Shown one piece after another: positions 35,684-44,193 of a stretch of 64,000 bases of DNA. The notes below the pieces were generated by a model. That model was not told the origin of the DNA. It saw only the letters and a list, made by a program, of their open reading frames with translations, and made no database searches. The translations under genes were made by a program, and so were the position numbers. How positions within the stretch are numbered: position 1 is the first letter of the stretch; each line of letters opens with the position of its first letter. Origin of the DNA: Myxococcota bacterium (GTDB lineage: Bacteria; Myxococcota_A; UBA9160; UBA6930); the NCBI GenBank assembly GCA_028277885.1, contig JANQFK010000040.1, forward strand, positions 49,311 through 113,310. Direction: 5' to 3'.

Positions 35684-38166
35684 GGCGCGGCGCGCGGCTC
35701 GCCGGCGCCCTCGCCGCCGTGCTGCTCGCCGGCGCCTGCAGCTCGGACGAGGACCGGGTCGCGCAGCACCTCGCGCGGGCGGAGCGCCATCGCGAGGCCG
35801 GCGCCCACCGCGAGGAGCTCCTCGAGCTGCGCGCCGGCCTCCAGCTCGCGCCCCAGAGCGCCGAGCTCAACCAGCGCATCGCCCGGGCCTACGAGGCCCT
35901 GGGCGAGCCCGAAGAGGCGGTGCACTTCTACGGCGAGGCCTATCGCCTGGATCCGAGCCGCACCCGCGCCGCCCTGGCGCGCATCCCCGCGCTCTCGGCC
36001 CTCGACCCCGACGCCGCCGAGGCGCTGCTCGACGAGGTGCTCGAGCGCGAGCCCGACAACGCGCGGGCCCACGCGCGGCGCGCCGAGCTGGCGCTGATCC
36101 AGCGCGACACCGCGCGCGCGCAGCGCGAGGCGCTGCTGGCGGTGGAGCTGGCACCCCGCGACGTGCTTCCGCTGCGGGTGCTCGGCACCGTCTACCGCGC
36201 GCGGATCCGCAACCGGGCGCTGCTCGGCGAGCCCCAGGACCCCGCGCTCTTCGAGGCCGCGATCGACGCCTTCGACCGCGCCGAGGCGCTGCGCACCGAG
36301 GACGCGACCCGGGGCGCCTGGCACGACCGCCGCGAGAAGGCCCTCGTCTACGCCGCCTGGCCGGGGCACGCCGAGCAGGCCGCGGCGGCCTTCCGCGCCG
36401 CCTTCGCGATGGCGCGGGACGCGGGGCAGCGCGGCGGCGCCCGGGAGGTGGCCCGGGACTGCATCCGCTACGCGGTGCGCATCCGCGACGAGGCCCTGGT
36501 GCGCTGGGCCCTCGAGAACCTCCTCGAGCTGAGCCCGGGCGACGCGACGGCGTGGCGGCAGCTCGCCGCCCTGGAGCGCGCCGCGGGCGGCTCGAGCGAC
36601 GACGTCTGGAGCCGCGCCCTCGCCCTACGGCCCGACGACGTGGCGGTGCACGTGGGCTGGGCGCGCGAGCTCGCGAGGAGCGGCCGCAGCGGGGACGCGA
36701 TCGCACACCTCGAAGGCCTCGGGCCGGAGCTCGCCGCGACCCCCGACGTCCCCGCCCTGCTGGTGGAGATCGGCCTGGGCCACGATCCCGAGGTGGCGCG
36801 CGCCGCGCTGGCGCGGCTCGAGGCCCGGCACCCGGCCCACCCGCTGGCGCGGCTGGCGGCGGCGAGCGTGGACCTCGAGGGAGGTCGGATCGCGTCGGCC
36901 GTGGAGCGGTTGCGCACCCTCGCCGGCGAGCGGGAGCGCACCGACGTGTTCCGGCTGCTGGCCCGGGCGGAGCTCAAGGCGGGCAACGACCGGGAGGCGC
37001 TGCGCGCCGCCCAGCGCGCCGAGGCGATCGACGGGACGCCGGACCCGGTGCTGCTCCGGGTGCGCATGGAGGCCCACGCCCGGCTCGGCGACTGGCCGGC
37101 GGTGCTGGCCGGCGCCCGCGAGCTGCGCCGCCGCCGCTTCCCGCCGCGCTTTCGCGACGCCCTGCTCCAGGGCCGCGCCCTCTACGCCGTGGGGCGCCCC
37201 GAGCGCGCGCGCGAGGAGCTGGCCGCCTACCTGAGCCCGGAGCGCCCGGTGCGGGACGCCGTCCTGCTGTTCGCCGCCGAGGAGGGCGCCACCCGACCGG
37301 CCCGGACCCGGGAGCTGCTCGAGGCCTGCCTGGCCCGCTGCGCTCCGGCCGACGATCCCCACTGGGCCGTGCTGCGGGCCGTCACCCTCCTCGACGTCGA
37401 GAACGATCGCGTCGAGCCCGCCCTGGCGCGGATCGACGCCGTCGGCGAGACCCGCTCCCTGCCGCCGCCGCTGCGCGTGCTCCGCGCCGGGCTGCTGAGC
37501 CGGCTCGGCCGCTTCGCCGAGGCCGAGCAGGCGGCGAGCGCGGTGTTCGAGAGCCACCCCGAGGCCCCGGGCGTGGCCCGCCTGCTGGTGCGCGTCCTCG
37601 AGGCCCAGGGCAAGCGCGACGAGGCCATCGCCCGCCTCGAGGCCGCTCGCCGGGAGGCCGGGCTGGCGCCGGCCCAGCTCTGGCTGCTCGCGGGCCTCCA
37701 CCTCGACGCCGGCGAGCCGGCGCGCGCACGCCCGCTGCTCGAGACGGCCCTCGGCGAGGCGCCCCAGCTGCATGCGGCGAAGAACGACCTCGCCTTCGTG
37801 CTGGCCGAGTCCGGCGAGGAGCTGGAGCGCGCCCTGCGCCTGGCCCGTGAGGCCCGGGCCGCGCTGCCCGAGAACCCCGCGGTGGCCGACACCCTCGGCT
37901 ACGTCTACTACCGCCTCGGCCTGCTCGACCCCGCCGCCACCGAGCTGCGCGCCGCCATCCGGGAGGCGCGGCTGCGCGGCGCCGTCCCGGCGGACTTCCA
38001 CTACCACCTCGGCCTGGTGCTCGAAGGCCTGGGACGCCACGGCGAGGCGCTGCGGGAGCTCGAGACGGCGCTGGCGCTGAGCCCCGAGCACGGCCGCGCG
38101 CAAAGCGCCCGCGACGCGCTGGCGGCGAGCCGGGAGTCACCGGAGCCCGCTCCTCAGTCGAGGTAG
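35680..38166 (+). CDS. TPR-repeat lipoprotein
   Basis: 828 residues, GTG start at 35680 overlapping the previous stop (GTGA). The signal RRGARLAGALAAVLLAGAC gives a lipobox Cys. The rest is TPR-like, beginning VAQHLARAERHREAGAHREELLELRAG (split here by LE-rich helices) and ending with the same closing block as its neighbour: KNDLAFVLAESGEELERALRL, VADTLGYVYYRLGLLDPAA. The two genes look like a duplicated scaffold pair. The 3' end overlaps the convergent sulfatase-family gene by 13 bases. Role inferred only: holding together an envelope glycan or export complex. Confidence 0.85.
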   Translation: MRRGARLAGALAAVLLAGACSSDEDRVAQHLARAERHREAGAHREELLELRAGLQLAPQSAELNQRIARAYEALGEPEEAVHFYGEAYRLDPSRTRAALARIPALSALDPDAAEALLDEVLEREPDNARAHARRAELALIQRDTARAQREALLAVELAPRDVLPLRVLGTVYRARIRNRALLGEPQDPALFEAAIDAFDRAEALRTEDATRGAWHDRREKALVYAAWPGHAEQAAAAFRAAFAMARDAGQRGGAREVARDCIRYAVRIRDEALVRWALENLLELSPGDATAWRQLAALERAAGGSSDDVWSRALALRPDDVAVHVGWARELARSGRSGDAIAHLEGLGPELAATPDVPALLVEIGLGHDPEVARAALARLEARHPAHPLARLAAASVDLEGGRIASAVERLRTLAGERERTDVFRLLARAELKAGNDREALRAAQRAEAIDGTPDPVLLRVRMEAHARLGDWPAVLAGARELRRRRFPPRFRDALLQGRALYAVGRPERAREELAAYLSPERPVRDAVLLFAAEEGATRPARTRELLEACLARCAPADDPHWAVLRAVTLLDVENDRVEPALARIDAVGETRSLPPPLRVLRAGLLSRLGRFAEAEQAASAVFESHPEAPGVARLLVRVLEAQGKRDEAIARLEAARREAGLAPAQLWLLAGLHLDAGEPARARPLLETALGEAPQLHAAKNDLAFVLAESGEELERALRLAREARAALPENPAVADTLGYVYYRLGLLDPAATELRAAIREARLRGAVPADFHYHLGLVLEGLGRHGEALRELETALALSPEHGRAQSARDALAASRESPEPAPQSR

Positions 38167-39518
38167 CCGAGCGCTCGCAGGCGTCGCTCGAGGGCGCCGC
38201 GCGGCCGCACCGCCTCGGGCGCGCCGCGGGGCCCGAGCCCCTGGAAGCGCGCCTCGACCTCGCGCTGGAGCCGCGCAGCAGCCCGCGGATGGTCGCCTCC
38301 GGCCAGCCTCGACTCACCGGGGTCCGCGTCCAGTGCGAAGAGCCGCCGGCGGCCCGTCGGGATCTCCACCTCGAGCTTGTGGGGCCAGCGCAGCGCGACG
38401 CGCCGCAGCGAGCCCGTGAGGGGCTCCTCGGCGAAGAGCGTGCGCGGGGGAAGCGGCTCGCCCCGGCGCAGGTTCCCCCACAGCGAGACGCCCTCGACCC
38501 CGGCCGGGAGCGGCACGCCCACGGCGTCGAGGATCGTCGGAGTCACGTCGACGAGGGAGGCCGGCGCCGGCTCGCGGCCGGGCTCGACCCCGCGTCCCCA
38601 GAAGACCAGGGGCACCCGCAGCACCTCCTCCCAGAGCGCGTGGCCGTGCTCGAAGCCGCGATGCTCGAAGAGCTCCTCGCCGTGGTCGGAGGTGAACACG
38701 ACCAGGCCGTCCCGGAGCACCCCGCGGCGGTCGAGGCCGTCGAGGAGCCGACCGAGCTGGGCGTCCACGAAGGCGACCTCCTCGTCGTAGGCGGCGCCGA
38801 TGAAGCGGCGCTCGCGCTCGCCGAGCACCGGGGCGGCGGCCCGGATGCGCCGGAAGTCCCGCACCGGGAGCGCCTCCTCGGAGGGCAGCGCGGCGGTGAA
38901 GCGCCCGCGGTAGGGCGGCGGGGCGTCGTAGTCCATGTGGGGATCGAACAGGTGGAGCAGGAGCAGGAAGCGGCGGTCGCTGCGCTCGTCGATCCACGCG
39001 AGGGCGCGGTCCACCATCTCGTCGGCCCGGCGGATGCGCGCGTTGTCGCCGGCCACGTGGTCCCAGGTGTCGAAGCCGCGCGCCAGGCCGAAGCGCGCAT
39101 CGAGCCAGGGATTGTTCACGATGCCCGCCGTGGCCCAGCCGCGGCCCTGGAGCCGCTCGGCCAGGCTCGGCAGCTCGGGGTCGAGAGCGGTGACGCGACC
39201 GCTGTCGTCGTGGAGGCGCACGCCGGCCGCGTGCCGGGCCGGCAGCTCGCCGGTCAGGAGCGATCCGAAGCTGGGGAGCGTCCAGGGCGACGTCGCCCAG
39301 GCGCGCTCGAAGACGCGTCCCGACGCCACCCAGGCGTCGAGCCGCGGGGAGGTGCCGCGGGCATAGCCCGCGAAGCCGAGCCGGTCGGCGCGCAGGGTGT
39401 CCACCACGATCACGACCACCGGTCCGGCCTCGGGAGGCGTCGCGCAGGAGACCGCGCAGACCAGGGCCAGGGCCCGCCCCGCGGCCGCAGGCAGGAGTCG
39501 GAGGAGCGCCCTCGACAT
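38154..39518 (-). CDS. Sulfatase-family lipoprotein
   Basis: 454 residues from ATG 39518; a GTG at 39554 would add 12 residues. Lipobox-like CAVSC (C25). Landmarks: VIVVDTLRAD (D40), SPWTLPSFGSLLTGELPARH with Thr80 at the nucleophile position, TSDHGEELFEHRGFEHGH, RVPLVFWG. Tail RRLRALGYLD. It is the only gene on the minus strand between 27425 and 49040, divergent from the spermidine-synthase-like gene at 39647 with 128 bases between starts, a likely shared promoter region. Same reservation about true sulfatase activity. Confidence 0.88.
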   Translation of the reverse strand: MSRALLRLLPAAAGRALALVCAVSCATPPEAGPVVVIVVDTLRADRLGFAGYARGTSPRLDAWVASGRVFERAWATSPWTLPSFGSLLTGELPARHAAGVRLHDDSGRVTALDPELPSLAERLQGRGWATAGIVNNPWLDARFGLARGFDTWDHVAGDNARIRRADEMVDRALAWIDERSDRRFLLLLHLFDPHMDYDAPPPYRGRFTAALPSEEALPVRDFRRIRAAAPVLGERERRFIGAAYDEEVAFVDAQLGRLLDGLDRRGVLRDGLVVFTSDHGEELFEHRGFEHGHALWEEVLRVPLVFWGRGVEPGREPAPASLVDVTPTILDAVGVPLPAGVEGVSLWGNLRRGEPLPPRTLFAEEPLTGSLRRVALRWPHKLEVEIPTGRRRLFALDADPGESRLAGGDHPRAAARLQREVEARFQGLGPRGAPEAVRPRGALERRLRALGYLD

Positions 39519-39646
39519 CCGGCGGAGGGTAGGAGCGGTGGAGCGGGATGCCACGACGGGTCGCGGCGTCGCGGCCTCGGTCGCCTCGCGTCCTCGCCTG
39601 CCGGCAGGAAGCGTGCGAAGCTGGAAGGTCCCCCGCCGAGGTCCTC

Positions 39647-42532
39647 ATGGTCCGAACCGCGTCCCTGGTCCTCACCGTCGTGACCGGATTCACGGGCCTC
39701 GTCTACGAGGTCGCCTGGCAGAAGTACCTCGCCACGCTGCTGGGCTCCCACAGCGAGGCGACCGCCGCCATCCTGGCCCTGTTCCTGGGCGGCCTCTCCA
39801 TCGGCTACCGGCTGTTCGGCGACGTGACCCGCCGGCTCGTGGCGAGCGCGCGCGCCGCCTCGTCCTCGCCTCGCCTGCTGGTCTTCTACGGCCTGGTGGA
39901 GGCGGCCATCGGGCTGTGGGCGCTGGCCTTCCCCTGGCTCTTCGCGGGGGTCCGGTCCCTCTCGCTCCTGGTCCCCCACGAGGCGACGGGCGCGGGCTTC
40001 GCCTTCGACGTGTTCCTGGCTTCGCTGCTGGTGGCGCCTCCCGCCATCCTCATGGGCGGCACGATCCCCATCCTCACCCAGGCCCTCGCCCGCAGCCTTG
40101 CCGACGCCACGCGCTTCCACGCCTTCGTCTACGCGTTCAACACGGCGGGGGCCTTCGCGGGGGCCCTGGCGGCGGGCTACCTCCTGGTCCCCCTGCTGGG
40201 TCTCGACCGCCTGCTCTTCTGGATGGCGACCCTGAACCTCGGCGCCGGGGCCGTCTTCCTCGCGATGGGCCTCCCGCGGCGCGAGATCGTGGCCCTCGAG
40301 CCGGGCGAAGGGCCGCCGCGCATCGAGGGGCTCGGCACCTACGCCGGCGCCGCGCTGCTGGTCGGCTTCGCCATGATCGCGGTGCAGACCGTGCTGATCC
40401 GGGTGGCGGGACTCGCCTTCGGGTCCTCGCAGTTCACCTTCTCGATGGTGGTGGCGGTGTTCGTGCTGTGCATCGCGCTCGGCAGCTTCGCCGTCTCGCT
40501 GCTGCCGCGGATCGGACGCGCCCACGTGGTCGCGAGCCACTGGCTCCTGGTCCTGGCCTGCGGCGTCGTGTACCTGAACCTCGACGGCGCTCCCTACTGG
40601 GCCCACGCCCTGCGCACCCTGTTCCGCGACACCGACGCGGCCTTCCACGCCTACTACCTCGCCGGCCTGCTGGGCCTCGGGGTGGCGATCGGGCCCGCCG
40701 TCGTGCTCTCGGGTGCGAGCCTGCCGCTGCTGTTCCACCAGCTGCGCCGGGAGGTCGGCGAGCTCGGCGCCGCGGCGGGCCGCCTGTACAGCTGGAACAC
40801 CGTGGGGTCGCTCCTCGGGGCGCTGCTGGGCGGGTACCTGCTGCTCTTCTGGCTCGATCTCCACCACGTGTTCCGGATCGCGATCGGCGCCCTCGCGCTG
40901 GCCGCGGCGCTGCTCACCGCGCGGCTGTACGCGTCCCCGGGCCGGGGGGTCCGCGGCGCGGTCGCGGGGGGCACGGTCGTCGCCGTCGCCGCCCTGATGG
41001 CCCTGCCCTCCTGGAGCCCCGAGCTGCTGACGATCGGCCTGTTCCGCAGCCGGCAGCCGGGCAAGAGCGCCTACATCGGCGTCGACAAGACCCGGGCCAT
41101 CGTCGAGGTCAAGCACCCCCTGAAGTTCCACGACGACGATCCCACCACCACGGTGAGCGTGCGCGAGGAGGGCAAGGGGCCCTCCCTCGAGCGCTCCATC
41201 TTCACCAACGGCAAGAGCGACGGGTCCACGCGGGACGACTACACCACGATGGCGCTGGCCGGCATCCTGCCGGCCCTGCTCGCCGACGAGCACGCCGACG
41301 CCTTCGTGATCGGCTACGGCACCGGCGTGACGGCGGGGGAGCTCGCCGCCCTGCCGGGCGCCCGGCGGGTGACGGTGGCCGAGATCTCCCTCGGCGTGAT
41401 CGAGGCCGCGCCGCTGTTCGACTTCGCCAACCAGGGCGCCTCGCGGAACCCGAAGCTCGAGATCGTCCGCAGCGACGCCTACCGCGCGCTGCTGCGCAGC
41501 GACGCCCGCTTCGACGTGATCGCGTCGGAGCCCTCCAACCCCTGGGTGACGGGCGTCGAGATGCTCTTCAGCCGGGAGTTCCTCGCCGCCGCCCGGGACC
41601 GGCTGAACCCGGGCGGGGTCTACGCCCAGTGGTTCCACCAGTACGAGACCGACGACGAGACCATCGCGATGGTGATCCGCACCTACGCGTCGGTCTTCGA
41701 TCACGTCGCGGTCTGGTATGCGCTGGGGGCGGATCTCCTCCTGCTCGGCTTCCAGTCCGGCGACGGGCCGCTCGACCTGGAGCGGCTCGAGCGACGCGTC
41801 GCCGAGCCGCACTTCGCCGCGGCCCTGGGGCGCTCGGGGATCGAGGGGCTGCCGGAGCTGCTCGCCCACGAGCTGCTGCCGCTCGGGGTGGTGGGCGCCG
41901 CCGGCCTCGAGGGACCCACCCACACCCTGCTGCACCCCCGCCTCAACCACGTGGCGGGCCGCGCCTTCTTCCGGGGCGGTGCGGGCTCGCTGCCCTTCAC
42001 GGGCTCCGGACCGGCGGCCCGCATCGGGCGGGAGAACTCGCTGCTCCGGCGCTACGCGGCGCGGTCCGGTGGCCGGCTGCCCGAAGGCGTGCTCGCGCGG
42101 GTGGCGAGGGAGGCCTGCACCCACCGCGCCGACCTGTGTGGAGCCCTGGTCGGCAGCTGGCAGCGGGCCGCTCCGGTCTCGCCGGTGCGCGATCGCCTGG
42201 TGGCGAGCGCCGCGCAGCGGCAGAGCTTCGGAGGGCCCCTCGACGTCCGGGCGCCGCAGCGGCTCTCGACCCTGTTCGACGCCCGGCTCCTGGGGAGCGA
42301 GCGCGTCCCCCTGCTCGAGGCGCGCAACGCCACCGAGGCGTACACGCGCTTCTACAGCCACGCCGTTCCCTTCGATCCCCGGGCCCTGGTGTCGGTCTGG
42401 AGGCGCTGCCACGCGCCCCGGGCCCCCCAGGCGTTCTGCAAGGAGGGGCTGGCCCGAGCCGAGGCGCTGGTCGCGGGTCGGCCCGCGTCGGGAAGGACCG
42501 GGGCGGGGAGCCCACCGGGCCAGGGTCGCTAG
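39647..42532 (+). CDS. Polytopic membrane protein with spermidine-synthase-like domain
   Basis: 961 residues from ATG 39647, chosen because the family opening TGFTGLVYEVAWQKYLATLLG follows at once; a GTG/ATG further upstream would add an unrelated basic stretch. Two helix blocks, then a Rossmann domain with VIGYGTGVTAGELAAL near residue 554 and VAEISLGVIEAA. The position of the SpeE catalytic Asp motif reads ASEPSNPWVTG near residue 626. That form is the common one in the fused MFS/spermidine-synthase family. The C-terminal 250 residues are soluble and contain paired Cys residues (ACTHRADLCG; RCHAPRAPQAFC). Substrate unknown. Confidence 0.87.
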   Translation: MVRTASLVLTVVTGFTGLVYEVAWQKYLATLLGSHSEATAAILALFLGGLSIGYRLFGDVTRRLVASARAASSSPRLLVFYGLVEAAIGLWALAFPWLFAGVRSLSLLVPHEATGAGFAFDVFLASLLVAPPAILMGGTIPILTQALARSLADATRFHAFVYAFNTAGAFAGALAAGYLLVPLLGLDRLLFWMATLNLGAGAVFLAMGLPRREIVALEPGEGPPRIEGLGTYAGAALLVGFAMIAVQTVLIRVAGLAFGSSQFTFSMVVAVFVLCIALGSFAVSLLPRIGRAHVVASHWLLVLACGVVYLNLDGAPYWAHALRTLFRDTDAAFHAYYLAGLLGLGVAIGPAVVLSGASLPLLFHQLRREVGELGAAAGRLYSWNTVGSLLGALLGGYLLLFWLDLHHVFRIAIGALALAAALLTARLYASPGRGVRGAVAGGTVVAVAALMALPSWSPELLTIGLFRSRQPGKSAYIGVDKTRAIVEVKHPLKFHDDDPTTTVSVREEGKGPSLERSIFTNGKSDGSTRDDYTTMALAGILPALLADEHADAFVIGYGTGVTAGELAALPGARRVTVAEISLGVIEAAPLFDFANQGASRNPKLEIVRSDAYRALLRSDARFDVIASEPSNPWVTGVEMLFSREFLAAARDRLNPGGVYAQWFHQYETDDETIAMVIRTYASVFDHVAVWYALGADLLLLGFQSGDGPLDLERLERRVAEPHFAAALGRSGIEGLPELLAHELLPLGVVGAAGLEGPTHTLLHPRLNHVAGRAFFRGGAGSLPFTGSGPAARIGRENSLLRRYAARSGGRLPEGVLARVAREACTHRADLCGALVGSWQRAAPVSPVRDRLVASAAQRQSFGGPLDVRAPQRLSTLFDARLLGSERVPLLEARNATEAYTRFYSHAVPFDPRALVSVWRRCHAPRAPQAFCKEGLARAEALVAGRPASGRTGAGSPPGQGR

Positions 42533-42647
42533 CCGCGGCGGGGGTTTGACCCGGCGCCCTGCTCAAGAACGGAGCGGAGCTGCCGATCCAGGGATCGCCC
42601 CACGGTCTTCCACCGAGCACGGCCGGTCGCCGGGGGCGGGAGTCCCC

Positions 42648-44069
42648 ATGGCGTCCGGAGTCGAGAGGTCCGCGCTGCCCCTGGCCCTGCCTGGCCCGTC
42701 GGGGCCCGCGCCGGGCGCGCCGTGGCCCGCACTCGCCGCCGTCTGCGGCCTCGCCGGGGCCTTCTTCCTGCTGTCGTCCTCGATCGGGCTGCTCTCCGAC
42801 GACTTCATGCTCCTGCTCCAGGTCCGCGACGCGAGCTGGTGGGAGGTCCTCACCCTGGCGGCCGGACCGGCTCCCTTCCAGGCGGCGATCTGGAAGCTCG
42901 CGCCGGGCCTGCTGCCCGAGCACCCCTACCGGGTCGTACACCTCTACGCCGCCGGCCTCCACGCCCTCAACACCGCCCTCGCCTTCCGGCTCCTGCGCGA
43001 CCTCGGCCTCGGGCCCTGGGCCTGGGCGGGCGCCGCCGTGTTCGCGCTCCATCGACCGGGCAACGAGTCGGTCCTGCAGGCGGCCTCGGTGAGCGAGGTG
43101 CTGGTGACGAGCTTCGCGCTCGCCGCCCTGCTCGCCTGGCGACGGCGCGAAGGCCGCCCGCGCAACGCCTGGCTCGCCGCCCTCGCCTGCGCGGGCGCCA
43201 TGCTGGCCAAGCCCTCGGCGCTCGGCGTCCCGGCCCTGCTCGCGCTCCACACCCTGCTGCTCGAGCGGGGCGGCGACCCGCGCGGGCGGCTGCGCGCCGC
43301 GGCGCCGCCGCTCCTCGCCGCCACGGCCGCGGTCGTGCTGCTGGCCCTGAACGCGCTGCTGCGTCCGGGCACCTGGGACTACTACGGCGAGATGGCGATC
43401 GAGGCCTCGCCGCTCGCGGCCCTCACCCGGGTCGGGGTGTCGCTGTTCCGGGTGTTCGCCCTCGTGTACCCACCCGGCCCGCTGGCCTCGGCGGCGACGG
43501 GCACCGCGGTCCTGCTCGCCGCCGGCGTCGCCTTCGCGGTGGTGCGCGACGCGCGGCTCCGCTTCGGTCTGGCGTGGGCGGCGGGCGTGCTGCCGGGCTC
43601 CCTCATGGTGGAGACCGTGAACGCATCGCGCTACGAGCACCCGGCCGCCTTCGGGGTCGTGCTGGTGCTGGGAACCTGCGCGCTCCGGGCGTCGCGTCTC
43701 GCGCCCGGGCTGCGCGTCTGCGCCCAGGCGGCGCTGGCCCTCTGGCTGGTCGTCAACGCGGGCCTCTACGCGAAGGACTGGCTCCAGCTGCGCCGCCTCG
43801 GCCAGCCGAGCCTGGCACTGCGGGCGCTCCTGGAGGAGCACCGCGAGGGCCTGCTCGCGCGAGGCCGGATCGTGATGGTGGGACAGCCCGAGCCCTACCG
43901 GGTGCACGCCGACCAGCTCTTCCGCTACGACGCCGGCGTCGCGCTCGAGGTGGTGCACGCCGCCGCCTGCCCGGACGCCGCCGAGGCGGCGTGCGTCGAG
44001 TGGCGCCCGCCGCGGGGAACTCCCGCCCGCTGCGACGGCGACTGCCTCGAGCCGCGAGGCCTGCCCTAG
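42648..44069 (+). CDS. Polytopic membrane protein, GT39/GT-C-like
   Basis: 473 residues from ATG 42648 with a purine-rich stretch 8-16 bases upstream. The N-terminal loop GLLSDDFMLLLQVRDASWWEV has the acidic pair in the place expected for GT-C enzymes, followed by HPYRVVHLYAAGLHALNTALAFRLL and about nine further helices; a short C-terminal periplasmic part contains several Cys. The family resembles putative mannosyltransferases that are often found near TPR proteins. Weakly assigned; it could be another integral membrane transferase. Stands alone between two short intergenic gaps. Confidence 0.65.
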   Translation: MASGVERSALPLALPGPSGPAPGAPWPALAAVCGLAGAFFLLSSSIGLLSDDFMLLLQVRDASWWEVLTLAAGPAPFQAAIWKLAPGLLPEHPYRVVHLYAAGLHALNTALAFRLLRDLGLGPWAWAGAAVFALHRPGNESVLQAASVSEVLVTSFALAALLAWRRREGRPRNAWLAALACAGAMLAKPSALGVPALLALHTLLLERGGDPRGRLRAAAPPLLAATAAVVLLALNALLRPGTWDYYGEMAIEASPLAALTRVGVSLFRVFALVYPPGPLASAATGTAVLLAAGVAFAVVRDARLRFGLAWAAGVLPGSLMVETVNASRYEHPAAFGVVLVLGTCALRASRLAPGLRVCAQAALALWLVVNAGLYAKDWLQLRRLGQPSLALRALLEEHREGLLARGRIVMVGQPEPYRVHADQLFRYDAGVALEVVHAAACPDAAEAACVEWRPPRGTPARCDGDCLEPRGLP

Positions 44070-44072
44070 GAG

Positions 44073-44124
44073 GCCGACCCCGGATGGGTCGGCGTCCGCC
44101 GCAAGGCGAGCCCGAAGGGCTCGC
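44073..44124 (+). terminator. Two consecutive hairpins after the GT-C-like gene
   Basis: Perfect 8-bp stems at 44073-44080/44086-44093 (five-base loop) and 44106-44113/44117-44124 (three-base loop) begin three bases after the stop at 44069. Neither has a clear T-tract, so termination is inferred from position and the tandem stems. Confidence 0.45.
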
Positions 44125-44193
44125 TCAGCCAGCCCGCCTCCCGGTCTGTCTCTTGCACTACTCTCGCGCCGCGGGGGTCAGGTGGGCCGAGGG

